In this document: positions 55,806-64,000 of the stretch, piece after piece
Position numbering within the stretch: position 1 is the first letter of the stretch
Layout of the letters: each line of letters starts with the position of its first letter
From: Xanthomonas maliensis
GTDB lineage: Bacteria; Pseudomonadota; Gammaproteobacteria; Xanthomonadales; Xanthomonadaceae
Assembly: GCF_009192945.1 (NCBI RefSeq)
Contig: NZ_NSET01000042.1
Span: forward strand, 45,259 to 109,258
Direction: 5' to 3'
Length of the DNA: 64,000 nucleotides
Translations under genes and position numbers: made by a program
Notes under the pieces: generated by a model
Databases searched by the model: none
What the model saw: the letters and a program-made list of their open reading frames with translations, nothing else
Told to the model about the DNA's origin: nothing

Positions 55806-57965
55806 ATGATGCGGTCCCGGCGCGCGCCGCCTCTGTTGTTGGCACTGCTGCCGGCGATCGCCTGGGCCGATCCGGCGTTCGACCGTTGTCTGGCCACCCT
55901 GCAGACCCAGGCGGCAGCCAAGGGCATCGATGCGGCCAGCTTCCAGCGCTTCACCGCAGGGCTGGCGCCTGACCCCAGCGTGCTGCCGCTGCTGGACGCC
56001 CAACCGGAGTTCACCACGCCGATCTGGGATTACCTGGCCAGCCTGGTCGACAGCCAGCGCGTGACCGACGGCCAGGCGATGCTGGCGACCCATCATGCGT
56101 TGCTGGCCCGGCTGGCCGAGCAGACCGGGGTGGATCCCGCCACCATCGTCGCAGTCTGGGGCGTGGAGAGTGATTACGGCCGGGTCACCGGCAAGCGACC
56201 GCTGCTGGTCTCGCTGGCCACGCTGTCGTGCGCCGGCCGCCGCCAGCCGTTTTTCCGGGGCGAATTCCTCGCCTTGCTCGGCCTGCTGCAGCAAGGCGAC
56301 CTGTCCGCTGACGGCCTCACAGGCTCCTGGGCCGGTGCCTTCGGGCAGACCCAGTTCATGTCGTCCACCTATGCCCGCATTGCCGTCGATGGCGATGGCG
56401 ACGGCCGCCGCGACCTGGTCGCCAGCATTCCCGATGCGCTGGCCTCCACCGCCAACTACCTGCTCAAGGCGGGCTGGGAGCCGGGTCGTCCGTGGGGCAT
56501 GGAGGTCCGGCTGCCGGCCGGCTTCGATCCGGGCAAGGCCGGGCGGACGCGCCGGCAGCCGCTGCAGGCCTGGCAGGCGGCCGGTGTGCTGGACACCAAC
56601 GGCCAGCCCTTGGCGCCGGCTGGCGTGCCCGCCGACGCCCCGGCCGCGCTGCTGCTGCCGGCCGGTGCGGAAGGACCGGCCTTGTTGGTCTTCCGCAATT
56701 ACGACGCGATCTATGCCTACAACACGGCCGAGAGCTATGCGTTGGCGATCGCCCTGCTCGCCGACCGACTGCGCGGTGGTGCCGGGCTCATCGCCACCTG
56801 GCCGACCGACGATCCCGGCCTGGGCCGCCCGGAACGCCGTGAACTGCAGCAGCTGTTGTTGGCGCGCGGTCATGCCATTGGCGAGGCCGATGGCATGGTG
56901 GGCACCGCCACCCGGCGCGCCATCCAGGTCGAACAAACCCGGCTGGGCCTGCAACCTGCCGACGGTCGCCCCGGCCAGCGCATCCTGGCCGCACTGCGCA
57001 CTGCCCCACCACCGATCGGTGGGCCGCAGCGGGCGACCGCCTTCCGCACCCCGGCAGCCTACCCCGCCTTCGTCCAATCCCCCCTCGTCAACAAGGCATC
57101 CCCCATGTCCGACCTCACCGGCCTGCGCACAGGCGATTTCCACGGGTTTCCCTCGCTGTTGATCGACACCCCCTATTCCACCGCTGCCATCAGCCTGTTC
57201 GGTGGGCAGTTGTTGTCCTTCGTGCCCAAGGGTGGCCAGGATGTGCTGTGGCTTTCGCCGATCGCCAAGCAGCCGCCGACGCCAATCCGCGGCGGCACGC
57301 CGGTGTGCTGGCCGTATTTCGGGCGCCAGGACCAGACGGGCGAGGTGCCTGCGCACGGCTTCGTGCGGACCGTGCCCTGGCAATTGACCGACAGCCGACG
57401 CGAGCCGGACGGCACCCTGGTGCTGACCCTGGCACCGCCGCGTTTCGACGATCTGGCACTGCGCCTGCGCATGACCGTGCGCATCGGGCGCACCCTGGAA
57501 CAGCGCCTGATCACCGAAAACACCAGCCAGGCGCCGGTGCGCTTCACCCAGGCGCTGCACACCTACTTCCGGGTCGGCGACGCGCTGAAGGTCAGCGTGC
57601 AGGGCCTGGATGGCCTGGACTACCTCGACAAGTACGAGCAGTACGCCACCGCCCATCGCCAGCAAGGCGACTGGAGCCTGCGCGATCCGCGCGACCCGGG
57701 CCGCAGTGACCGCATCTATACCAATGCCGGCGGGCGCTACACCCTGACCGACCCGACGCTGGGGCGTCGCATCGTCCTCACCACCGAAGGCAGTCGTTCG
57801 CTGGTGACCTGGAATCCGGGCGAAGAGGCCGGCACCAACATGGCCGATGTCGGCGATGGCTGGCGCGAGTACGTCTGCCTGGAGGCTGCCAATGCCGGCC
57901 CGGATGTCATCGAACTGGCGCCGGGCGCCAGCCATGTGCTGGGACAGACCATCGAAGTGAACTAG
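55806..57965 (+). CDS. lytic murein transglycosylase joined in frame to D-hexose-6-phosphate mutarotase
   Basis: 719-residue open frame. Residues 1-433 form an MltB-type lytic transglycosylase: signal peptide to AIAWA, catalytic Glu in WGVESDYGRVTG, the FGQTQFMSSTY segment, and a peptidoglycan-binding domain (about 340-400, DGMVGTATRRAIQ). After a short non-conserved bridge, residues 434-719 form a complete YeaD-type hexose-6-phosphate mutarotase (FGGQLLSFVPKGGQDVLWLS, FGRQD, RFTQALHTYFRVGD). A periplasmic hydrolase and a cytoplasmic sugar enzyme in one chain makes little cellular sense. The ATG at 57105 begins a normal mutarotase, so two proteins are probably made. Confidence 0.85.
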   Translation: MMRSRRAPPLLLALLPAIAWADPAFDRCLATLQTQAAAKGIDAASFQRFTAGLAPDPSVLPLLDAQPEFTTPIWDYLASLVDSQRVTDGQAMLATHHALLARLAEQTGVDPATIVAVWGVESDYGRVTGKRPLLVSLATLSCAGRRQPFFRGEFLALLGLLQQGDLSADGLTGSWAGAFGQTQFMSSTYARIAVDGDGDGRRDLVASIPDALASTANYLLKAGWEPGRPWGMEVRLPAGFDPGKAGRTRRQPLQAWQAAGVLDTNGQPLAPAGVPADAPAALLLPAGAEGPALLVFRNYDAIYAYNTAESYALAIALLADRLRGGAGLIATWPTDDPGLGRPERRELQQLLLARGHAIGEADGMVGTATRRAIQVEQTRLGLQPADGRPGQRILAALRTAPPPIGGPQRATAFRTPAAYPAFVQSPLVNKASPMSDLTGLRTGDFHGFPSLLIDTPYSTAAISLFGGQLLSFVPKGGQDVLWLSPIAKQPPTPIRGGTPVCWPYFGRQDQTGEVPAHGFVRTVPWQLTDSRREPDGTLVLTLAPPRFDDLALRLRMTVRIGRTLEQRLITENTSQAPVRFTQALHTYFRVGDALKVSVQGLDGLDYLDKYEQYATAHRQQGDWSLRDPRDPGRSDRIYTNAGGRYTLTDPTLGRRIVLTTEGSRSLVTWNPGEEAGTNMADVGDGWREYVCLEAANAGPDVIELAPGASHVLGQTIEVN
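57105..57965 (+). other. probable independent start of the mutarotase part
   Basis: ATG at 57105 is followed by 286 codons of a full-length D-hexose-6-phosphate mutarotase, with a modest AAGGC ribosome site about 10 nt upstream. The enzyme interconverts the alpha and beta anomers of sugar phosphates. If the upstream gene lost its stop codon, internal initiation here would still give a free cytoplasmic enzyme. Confidence 0.6.
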
Positions 57966-58323
57966 CAAGCGCCGACGCGCGATCCCCCGGGCCATTGCGT
58001 CATTGGCTGTGCTGGTGTCGCCAACACCGGCGCCGCCGCGGGATCGCCTGGCGAGGCGCGCGGCGGCGGTCCGACGGCCCTGCCTTGCAACCTCGCTTGG
58101 TGCAGGCCGTGCGGCGTCCCCGCTGCGCGGCTGTCGCTTACGCAGCCCTCCGCCGTGCGCCGTGCCGGGCCGCGGGCGACAGCCCGGCGGCGCTCCGCCT
58201 GCCATGGTGGCCGCTGGGCGATGTGAGGGCGCTGCGCTCGCCGGTCCAGTCGTGCGCGGCCGGGTCGGCAATCTGTCGCACTGTCCCCGTTACACTCGTC
58301 GCTTCGCCCATGAGCGTTGCGCG
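57966..58323. other. 358-nt GC-rich gap before the MFS gene
   Basis: No conserved coding sequence is seen; the open frame running into the MFS gene here translates to an Arg/Ala/Pro-rich stretch typical of non-coding GC-rich DNA. It probably holds the promoter of the MFS gene. No strong sigma70 hexamers were found. Confidence 0.5.
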
Positions 58324-59592
58324 ATGGCTCTCCTGCCCGATCCTGCCCCTCCCGCCGCGGGGCGCCGCCGCGCCGCGTTGATCTTCATCTTCATCACCGT
58401 GCTGATCGATGTGCTGGCATTCGGCGTCATCATCCCGGTGTTGCCCGCGCTGGTGCGGCAGTTCACCGGCGGCGACTACGTGGCGGCCGCCGGCTGGATC
58501 GGCTGGTTCGGCTTCCTGTTCGCGGCGCTGCAGTTCGTGTGCTCGCCGATACAAGGCGCACTGTCCGATCGTTTCGGTCGTCGTCCGGTGATCCTGTTGT
58601 CCTGCCTGGGACTGGGGCTGGACTTCATCCTGATGGCGGTGGCGCAGAGCCTGCCGGTGTTGCTGCTGGCGCGGCTCATCTCCGGCATCTGCTCGGCCAG
58701 CTTCTCCACCGCCAATGCCTATATCGCCGACGTGGTGGTCGCCGAGCGGCGGGCGGCGGCCTACGGCATGCTGGGTGCGGCATTTGGCATTGGCTTCGTG
58801 GGCGGCCCGCTGATCGGCGGTTGGCTCGGCAGTCTCGGCTTGCGCTGGCCGTTCTGGTTCGCTGCCGGTCTGGCGCTGTTGAACGCGCTGTACGGTGTGT
58901 TCGTGCTGCCCGAATCGCTGCCGCGGACGCGTCGCACGCCGCGGGTCGACTGGTCGCACGCCAATCCGCTGGGCACGTTGAAATTGCTGCGTCGCTATCG
59001 GCAGGTGTTCGGCCTGACGGCGGTGGTGTTCCTGGCCAACCTGGCGCACTACGTCTACCCCAGCATCTTCGTGTTGTTCGCCGCTTACCAGTATCAGTGG
59101 GGTCCGCGTCAGGTCAGTTGGGTGCTGGCGGGTGTCGGTGTCTGCAGCATCATCGTCAATGCCCTGTTGGTTGGCCGGCTGGTGCGCTGGTTGGGCGAGC
59201 GTCGTGCGCTGCTGCTGGGCTTGGGCTGCGGCGTCGCCGGCTTCGTTGTCTATGGCCTGGCGACCAGCGGCCGCATGTTCCTGCTCGGCGTCCCCATCAG
59301 CGCCTTGTGGGCGCTTGCCTCGCCAGCGGCGCAGGCCTTGATCACCCGCGAAGTCGGTGCCGATGCCCAGGGGCGCGTGCAAGGGGCCCTGACCAGCCTG
59401 GTCGGCCTGTCCGGCATCGCCGGACCGCTGTTGTTCGCCAACGTGTTCGCCTGGTGCATCGATCCGGCGGCGCCAGTGCATTTGCCCGGCGCGCCGTGGT
59501 TGCTGGCCGGACTGTTGCTGTCGGCCGGCTGGGCGGTGGCCTGGTGGCGCGCGGGCCGTGTGCACACCAATCGCGAGCAGCCTGCCGCATGA
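58324..59592 (+). CDS. MFS transporter, TetA/TCR-like
   Basis: 422-residue permease with 12 predicted helices. Motif A between helices 2 and 3 is GALSDRFGRRPVIL, and the first helix has LIDVLAFGVIIPVLP, as in the tetracycline-resistance (DHA1) family. It is probably a proton-driven drug or metabolite exporter. The ATG at 58324 follows an unconserved open stretch; it is chosen because helix 1 begins about 15 residues later. The substrate is unknown. Confidence 0.92.
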   Translation: MALLPDPAPPAAGRRRAALIFIFITVLIDVLAFGVIIPVLPALVRQFTGGDYVAAAGWIGWFGFLFAALQFVCSPIQGALSDRFGRRPVILLSCLGLGLDFILMAVAQSLPVLLLARLISGICSASFSTANAYIADVVVAERRAAAYGMLGAAFGIGFVGGPLIGGWLGSLGLRWPFWFAAGLALLNALYGVFVLPESLPRTRRTPRVDWSHANPLGTLKLLRRYRQVFGLTAVVFLANLAHYVYPSIFVLFAAYQYQWGPRQVSWVLAGVGVCSIIVNALLVGRLVRWLGERRALLLGLGCGVAGFVVYGLATSGRMFLLGVPISALWALASPAAQALITREVGADAQGRVQGALTSLVGLSGIAGPLLFANVFAWCIDPAAPVHLPGAPWLLAGLLLSAGWAVAWWRAGRVHTNREQPAA

Positions 59593-59677
59593 GTCTGCCT
59601 GCCCGCCATGGACGCCATGGTCCTGGCACTGCGCACGCTGCTAGGCTGTGGCGCTACGTCTCTCTTCTCACCCCTGC

Positions 59678-60271
59678 ATGCACTCAGACACCCTGGCCGC
59701 ACCGCCGTCGGCCGCCCTGCTGTTGCGGCACGCCACCCAGGAGGCGCATCGCCGGGTCGAGGCCGTGCCGGCGATGCAGTTGTTGGCCCAGGGCCGGGTC
59801 GATGCCGCAACCTATGGCTGGATCCTGCGCCGCCACCATGCCTTGCTGGCAGGGTTCGAAGCGCAGCTGGGCGATTGGTTGAGTACCCTGGCGGTCGTCG
59901 GGTGGAGCTATCGGCGACGCAGTGCCGCCTTGCGCGAGGACCTGCAGGCCCTGGGTCAGCCGCTTTCTGCGGCCGAACCGCCACCGCTGGCGGCGGTCGA
60001 GGCGGCCCGCTGGGGCCAGTTGTACGTCGTGGAGGGCTCCCAGCTCGGTGGACGCGTGATCGCCCGCGCGCTGCGTCAACGCCAACCGAGCCTGGCGAAC
60101 GCATTGCGTTACTTTGAACTGGGCGAGGAGGATGCGGCAGGCTGGCGGCGCTTCCAGGGCCTGCTCGAGCAACGCCTGGACAGCGACAGCGCCCGCGCCG
60201 CTGCCGTCGTCGGCGCCCACAGCATGTTCGCCCACTTCCACACCTGCCTGACGAACGAGTCACACCCATGA
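59678..60271 (+). CDS. bphO: bacteriophytochrome-associated heme oxygenase
   Basis: 197-residue heme oxygenase. Proximal heme ligand His24 lies in ATQEAHRRVE, and the distal helix motif is VVEGSQLGGRVI. It opens heme to biliverdin, CO and iron. The stop overlaps the bacteriophytochrome start by 4 nt (ATGA), so the two are a translationally coupled pair in which this enzyme supplies biliverdin chromophore. No ferredoxin partner is present nearby. Confidence 0.93.
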   Translation: MHSDTLAAPPSAALLLRHATQEAHRRVEAVPAMQLLAQGRVDAATYGWILRRHHALLAGFEAQLGDWLSTLAVVGWSYRRRSAALREDLQALGQPLSAAEPPPLAAVEAARWGQLYVVEGSQLGGRVIARALRQRQPSLANALRYFELGEEDAAGWRRFQGLLEQRLDSDSARAAAVVGAHSMFAHFHTCLTNESHP

Positions 60272-62178
60272 ATCAGCCTGCCGACGCCTTGGACCTGGAT
60301 CTGGACGCCTGCGCACGGGAACCGATCCACATTCCCGGCATGATCCAGCCGTACGGCGTGCTGTTGGTGATCGAGCCGTCCGATGGGCGCATCCTGCAGG
60401 CGAGCACCAGTGCCGCCGAGGTGCTCGGCGTGCCCTTGGACGAACTGCTCGGACTGCCCTACGGCCAGGTGCTCGAGCTGCCGGAAGCGCAACCGTTCGC
60501 CGTCGAGGATGCGCCCCAGCACCTGATGCATGCCGAGGTGCGTTTCCCGCGCCGCAGTGCACCTGCCGACAAACTGTGGGTTGCGGCCTGGCATCTGTAT
60601 CCGCAGCAGTGGCTGGTGGAAATCGAGCCGCGCGACGCCCGCTTGCTGGACGTGAGCCTGCGCGAAGCGATGCCGCTGGTGCGCGCGATCGAAGGCGAGT
60701 CGGGGATTGCCGAAGCGGCGGTCCGCACCGCCAAGGGCTTGCGCAGCATGATTGGCTTTGACCGGGTGATGGTCTATCGCTTCGACGAGGAGTGGAACGG
60801 CGATGTCATCGCCGAGGCACGTCAGCCCGACCTGGAGGCCTATCTCGGCCTGCATTACCCGGCCAGCGACATTCCGCCGCAGGCGCGCGCGCTGTACTTG
60901 CGCAATCGCGTGCGCCAGATCGCCGATGTCGCTTACCAGCCCTCGCCGATCCAGCCAACCCTGCATCCGCGCCTGGGAACGCCGGTCGATCTGAGCGACG
61001 TCAGCCTGCGAAGCGTCTCGCCGGTCCATCTGGAATACCTGGCCAACATGGGCGTCACCGCCACCCTGGTGTCCTCGATCGTGGTCAACGAGGCGTTATG
61101 GGGATTGATCGCCTGCCATCACTACAGCCCGCATTTCACCAACCACAGCATGCGCGATGTCGCCGATACGGTGACCCGCGCCTTGGCCGGGCGCATCGGC
61201 GCACTGCAGGCGGTGGCGCGTGCGCGGTTGGAATCGGTGTTGCTGACCGTGCGCGAAAAGCTCATCACCGACTTCAACGACGCCGAGCACATGACGGTGG
61301 AGATGCTGGCGGACATGGCGCCGGATCTGATGGACGTGGTCGATGCCGATGGCGTGGCGATCTTCCAGGGCGAGCAGATCAGCCGGCATGGCCAGACACC
61401 GGACGTCGATGCCCTGCGGCGCATCCGCACCCAGATCGAGTCCGAGCACCACGAAGCCCTGCGCGAAGACGCCGTCGGCGCCCTGCATGTGGAAGCGATC
61501 GGCGAGGTGTTTCCCGAACTGGCCGACCTGGCGCCACTGGCGGCCGGCTTCATTTTCGTGCCGCTGATGCCGCAGTCGCGCAGTGCCTTGTTGTGGACGC
61601 GCCGCGAACAGGTGCAGCAGGTCAACTGGGCCGGCAATCCGCAGCTCTCCAAGCTGCAGGACATCCCCAACTCGCGCGTGTCGCCGCGCAAGAGTTTCGA
61701 TCTTTGGCAGGAAACCGTACGCGGGCGCGCCCGCCGCTGGTCGCCGCTGCATCTGGAGTCCGCGCGTAGCTTGCGCGTGCTGATCGAACTGATGGAGCGC
61801 AAGCGCTTCCAGCAGGATTTCTCCCTCCTCGAAGCCTCGCTGTCGCGCCTGCGCGATGGCGTGGCGATCATCGAGCGCGGCGCCGGCAACCTCGCCCACC
61901 GGCTGATGTTCGTCAATCCGGCTTTTGCCGAGTTGTGCGAGATTGAGGTGGCTGACCTGATCGGCCGCGACCTCCTCGGCCTGCTGGCCGACGATGCCGC
62001 CCCCGCCAAGGTCGAGGTGCTGGAAGACGCGCTGCGGCAAGGGCGCGCCGCTTACGTCACCCTGCCGCTGCGCGTACACGATGGCAGCCCGGTCTATCGG
62101 CAATTCCACCTCGAGCCGCTGCCCAGCCCCAGCGGGCTGACCGCACATTGGTTGTTGCAGCTGCGTGATCCGGAATAA
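60268..62178 (+). CDS. bphP: bacteriophytochrome photoreceptor with C-terminal PAS output
   Basis: 636 residues: PAS2 domain with biliverdin-binding Cys15 (DACAREPIHIPG); GAF with VMVYRFDEEWNGDV and the LHYPASDIP motif; PHY with tongue residues WAGNP and the PRKSF motif; then a C-terminal PAS domain (about 510-630) in place of a histidine kinase. This is the layout of the structurally studied Xanthomonas campestris BphP. It detects red/far-red light and should signal by changing contacts of its PAS output domain with partner proteins. Virulence and exopolysaccharide control is known for that homologue; here it is inference. Confidence 0.94.
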   Translation: MNQPADALDLDLDACAREPIHIPGMIQPYGVLLVIEPSDGRILQASTSAAEVLGVPLDELLGLPYGQVLELPEAQPFAVEDAPQHLMHAEVRFPRRSAPADKLWVAAWHLYPQQWLVEIEPRDARLLDVSLREAMPLVRAIEGESGIAEAAVRTAKGLRSMIGFDRVMVYRFDEEWNGDVIAEARQPDLEAYLGLHYPASDIPPQARALYLRNRVRQIADVAYQPSPIQPTLHPRLGTPVDLSDVSLRSVSPVHLEYLANMGVTATLVSSIVVNEALWGLIACHHYSPHFTNHSMRDVADTVTRALAGRIGALQAVARARLESVLLTVREKLITDFNDAEHMTVEMLADMAPDLMDVVDADGVAIFQGEQISRHGQTPDVDALRRIRTQIESEHHEALREDAVGALHVEAIGEVFPELADLAPLAAGFIFVPLMPQSRSALLWTRREQVQQVNWAGNPQLSKLQDIPNSRVSPRKSFDLWQETVRGRARRWSPLHLESARSLRVLIELMERKRFQQDFSLLEASLSRLRDGVAIIERGAGNLAHRLMFVNPAFAELCEIEVADLIGRDLLGLLADDAAPAKVEVLEDALRQGRAAYVTLPLRVHDGSPVYRQFHLEPLPSPSGLTAHWLLQLRDPE

Positions 62179-62258
62179 CCGCCGCGGCGACAGTGCTGCG
62201 GGCCTGCCCTGCATTGTCCCCGGCGTGCCTGGCAACGACCGACGAGACTGATCGCGGT

Positions 62259-63440
62259 CTAGGCGTGCGTGCGCTTGCGGAGCACCAGCAGCGTGAGCGC
62301 CCCTGCCAGCAAGCCCCAGAAGGCCGCGCCGATGCCGAGCAGGCTCAGTCCCGAGGCCGTCACCAGGAAGGTGATCAAGGCCGGCTCGCGCTGATCTTCC
62401 TGCTGCAGGGCCGTCGCCAGGCTGTTGCCGATGGTGCCGAGCAAGGCGATGCCGGCGATGGCCATCACCAGCTCACGCGGAAACGCTGCCAGCAGCGCCG
62501 CGACCGTGGCACCGAACACGCCGATCAGGACATAGAACACCCCCGCGCTGACTGCCGCCAGATAACGCCGCGATGGATCTGCATGCGCCTCGCGGCCCAT
62601 GCAGATCGCTGCCGTGATCGCGGCCAGATTGAGCGCATAACCGCCGAACGGCGCCAGCACGGCGTTGACCATCCCGATCCAGCCCAGCGTCGAGGACACC
62701 GGCACCGTATAGCCAAAGGCGCGGATCACTGCCACGCCTGGGATGTTTTGCGATGCCATCGTGACCACGAACAACGGGATCGCCAGCCCGAACACAGCCG
62801 ACCATGACAACCACGGCGTCACCCATCGCGGGTGTGCCAGCTGCAAGCGCACGCCATCCAGATGCAGCAAACCGGTGGCGGCCGCCAGCCCGATCCCGAC
62901 CGCCAGCGTGGCGATCACCGCGTATCGGGCGAACCAACGCCGTCCCAACAGATACACCGCCAGCATCGACAACGCCAGCACGGCCTGACCCTGCACGGCG
63001 ACGAACAGATCCAGGCCGAAGCGCAACAACACCCCCGCCAGCATCCCCGAGGCGAGCGCCGTGGGCATGCGGCGCATGGCACGCTCGAACACACCAGTGA
63101 ATCCGACCAACATGCCAAGCACGGCGGCCAACACAAAGGCGCCGATCGCCTCGCGCAGCGGCACCCCGGCGGCGCTGCCGATCAACATCGCCGCTCCTGG
63201 CGTCGACCACGCCGTCACCACCGGCACACGGTAACGCAGCGACAAGCCGATGCAGGTCACCCCCATGCCGATCCCCAACGCCCACATCCACGATGCGATC
63301 TGTGCTGGCGACGCCCCCAGATGCGTTGCCGCTTCGAACACGATCACCACCGAGCTGGCAAAGCCCACCAGCACGGTGACGAAGCCGGCCGCGACGGCCG
63401 ATAGCGACAACTCGCGCCACACTGCTGATAACGGCTGCAT
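62259..63440 (-). CDS. benE: BenE-family benzoate/anion transporter
   Basis: 393-residue membrane protein, about 12 helices, of the benzoate:H+ symporter (BenE) family. It shows the family segment TAWSTPGAAMLIGSA near residue 70 and GGYALNLAAITAAICMG in a later re-entrant region. The start at 63440 has a strong GAGGAGG ribosome site; the longer frame is not conserved. No benzoate-degrading genes are near, so the substrate may be another aromatic acid. It reads divergently from the tandem promoter array. Confidence 0.9.
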   Translation of the reverse strand: MQPLSAVWRELSLSAVAAGFVTVLVGFASSVVIVFEAATHLGASPAQIASWMWALGIGMGVTCIGLSLRYRVPVVTAWSTPGAAMLIGSAAGVPLREAIGAFVLAAVLGMLVGFTGVFERAMRRMPTALASGMLAGVLLRFGLDLFVAVQGQAVLALSMLAVYLLGRRWFARYAVIATLAVGIGLAAATGLLHLDGVRLQLAHPRWVTPWLSWSAVFGLAIPLFVVTMASQNIPGVAVIRAFGYTVPVSSTLGWIGMVNAVLAPFGGYALNLAAITAAICMGREAHADPSRRYLAAVSAGVFYVLIGVFGATVAALLAAFPRELVMAIAGIALLGTIGNSLATALQQEDQREPALITFLVTASGLSLLGIGAAFWGLLAGALTLLVLRKRTHA

Positions 63441-63638
63441 CGGAGCCTCCTCGCTTCCCTTTAGCCCCATTCTTGCCGAGCGTGCGCGGCAACGACATCG
63501 TCGAAATGTCGTAATGGCAGGATCGTCTGCCACGGCCCGCAGCAGCGATGCTGCGGCCACAGATCGAACAAGCGCTGATGCAGCGCTGGGCAACGTGCGT
63601 TCGTGAGCACGTCAGCATGGCGGTGATGAAATGAGGGC

Positions 63639-63666
63639 TTGCACTTCTGCGCCGGCCCGTTAAACT
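63639..63666 (+). promoter_or_regulatory. promoter P0 of the tandem array (weakest)
   Basis: TTGCAC and TAAACT separated by 16 nt. It keeps the spacing of the three stronger promoters downstream and lies 105 nt before the next -35 box, so it is probably a decayed copy of the same repeat unit. Confidence 0.4.
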
Positions 63667-63743
63667 GCGCGACCTCGCTCACGACGGCGGCGCTTTCAAA
63701 GCGGCGCAGAAACGAACGAGGCCACCGCCGACCTGACAAGGTG

Positions 63744-63771
63744 TTGACGGATAGGAAAAGCCGGCTATGAT
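63744..63771 (+). promoter_or_regulatory. promoter P1 of the tandem array
   Basis: TTGACG (63744-63749), 16-nt spacer, TATGAT (63766-63771), followed by a GC-rich GGTCGGCTCGC discriminator like that of rRNA promoters under stringent control. Confidence 0.75.
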
Positions 63772-63841
63772 GGTCGGCTCGCACCACGGAAGACGCTACG
63801 GCGGCTGAGTGATGCGGCGGCAACATCCTCCTCACGAGGGG

Positions 63842-63869
63842 TTGACGAAGATGAAAGGCCTGCTAAGAT
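63842..63869 (+). promoter_or_regulatory. promoter P2 of the tandem array
   Basis: TTGACG (63842-63847), 16-nt spacer, TAAGAT (63864-63869), then GGCGGGCTCGCTTCGA. The start-proximal sequence is repeated after P3. It lies 98 nt from P1. Confidence 0.75.
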
Positions 63870-63937
63870 GGCGGGCTCGCTTCGAGGAAAGCCTTCGGGC
63901 CGCGACGAAGCAGCGTCAACCACCTGAAACTGAGGTG

Positions 63938-63965
63938 TTGACGGCAAGAAAAAGTCCGCTATAAT
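63938..63965 (+). promoter_or_regulatory. promoter P3 of the tandem array (strongest)
   Basis: TTGACG (63938-63943), 16-nt spacer, perfect TATAAT (63960-63965), then GGGCGGCTCGCTTCGACGG. An A-rich spacer follows the -35. It points off the right end, probably into a stable-RNA (rrn) operon or another very highly expressed transcript beginning beyond 64000. Confidence 0.85.
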
Positions 63966-64000
63966 GGGCGGCTCGCTTCGACGGAAACGACGAAGCACAC

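Noticed and set aside
58003..58323. N-terminal 107-residue extension of the MFS transporter
   Set aside because: Arg/Pro/Ala-rich, no membrane or conserved motif; the family start is at the ATG at 58324.

Overview
The window looks like chromosomal DNA of a Xanthomonas-type gammaproteobacterium. The evidence is the high GC content and a set of genes typical of xanthomonads: three EngXCA-like family 5 glycoside hydrolases, a heme oxygenase/bacteriophytochrome pair whose photoreceptor ends in a PAS domain, and a DUF1820 protein. This is inferred from gene content only. No rRNA or tRNA gene lies inside the window, but its right edge carries a tandem array of strong rRNA-type promoters pointing out of it.

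Positions 1 to about 36,720 are a biosynthetic gene cluster built on trans-AT polyketide synthases (PKS). The first PKS gene is cut by the left edge (DH-KR-ACP-KS-ACP). The second is a 3,432-residue protein (KS-KR-ACP-KS-DH-KR-cMT-ACP-ACP-ACP). Neither contains an acyltransferase domain; that activity comes from a separate FabD-like protein at 17648. An MbtH-like protein indicates that a nonribosomal peptide synthetase belongs to the pathway but lies to the left of the window. From 5040 to 25578 the genes form a tight plus-strand run: MbtH, alpha/beta hydrolase, rhamnosyltransferase-like protein, trans-AT, polysaccharide deacetylase-like protein, an ABC exporter (ATPase plus two FtsX/MacB-like permeases), aldo/keto reductase homologue, JmjC/cupin-8 oxygenase and DinB-fold protein. 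From 34596 down to 25651 a minus-strand group encodes a SAM methyltransferase, a stand-alone GT84 (cyclic beta-1,2-glucan synthase type) glycosyltransferase, a NodU/CmcH carbamoyltransferase, an amidohydrolase, a luciferase-like monooxygenase and an alpha/beta hydrolase. A divergent ABC half-transporter (34887-36719) closes the cluster. The likely product is an exported, decorated peptide-polyketide that may be methylated, oxidised, carbamoylated and glycosylated. The structure cannot be deduced because the loading and NRPS portion is missing.

Positions about 36,890 to 64,000 look like ordinary chromosomal genes: FadL porin, rhomboid protease, DUF1820 protein and D-2-hydroxyacid dehydrogenase; the CtpA and EnvC cell-wall/protease pair; a VNG-repeat envelope protein; an M28 lipoprotein peptidase; three tandem GH5 endoglucanases; a YahK-like alcohol dehydrogenase, TauE/SafE permease and YchJ protein; an SDR/LysR divergent pair; an open reading frame joining a lytic transglycosylase to a hexose-6-phosphate mutarotase; an MFS exporter; heme oxygenase and bacteriophytochrome; a BenE transporter; and finally the tandem promoters.

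Three related CTAG-bounded inverted-repeat elements (two complete, one remnant) sit in the window. Each supplies the TAG stop codon of the gene next to it. One lies inside the PKS operon between the two permease genes.
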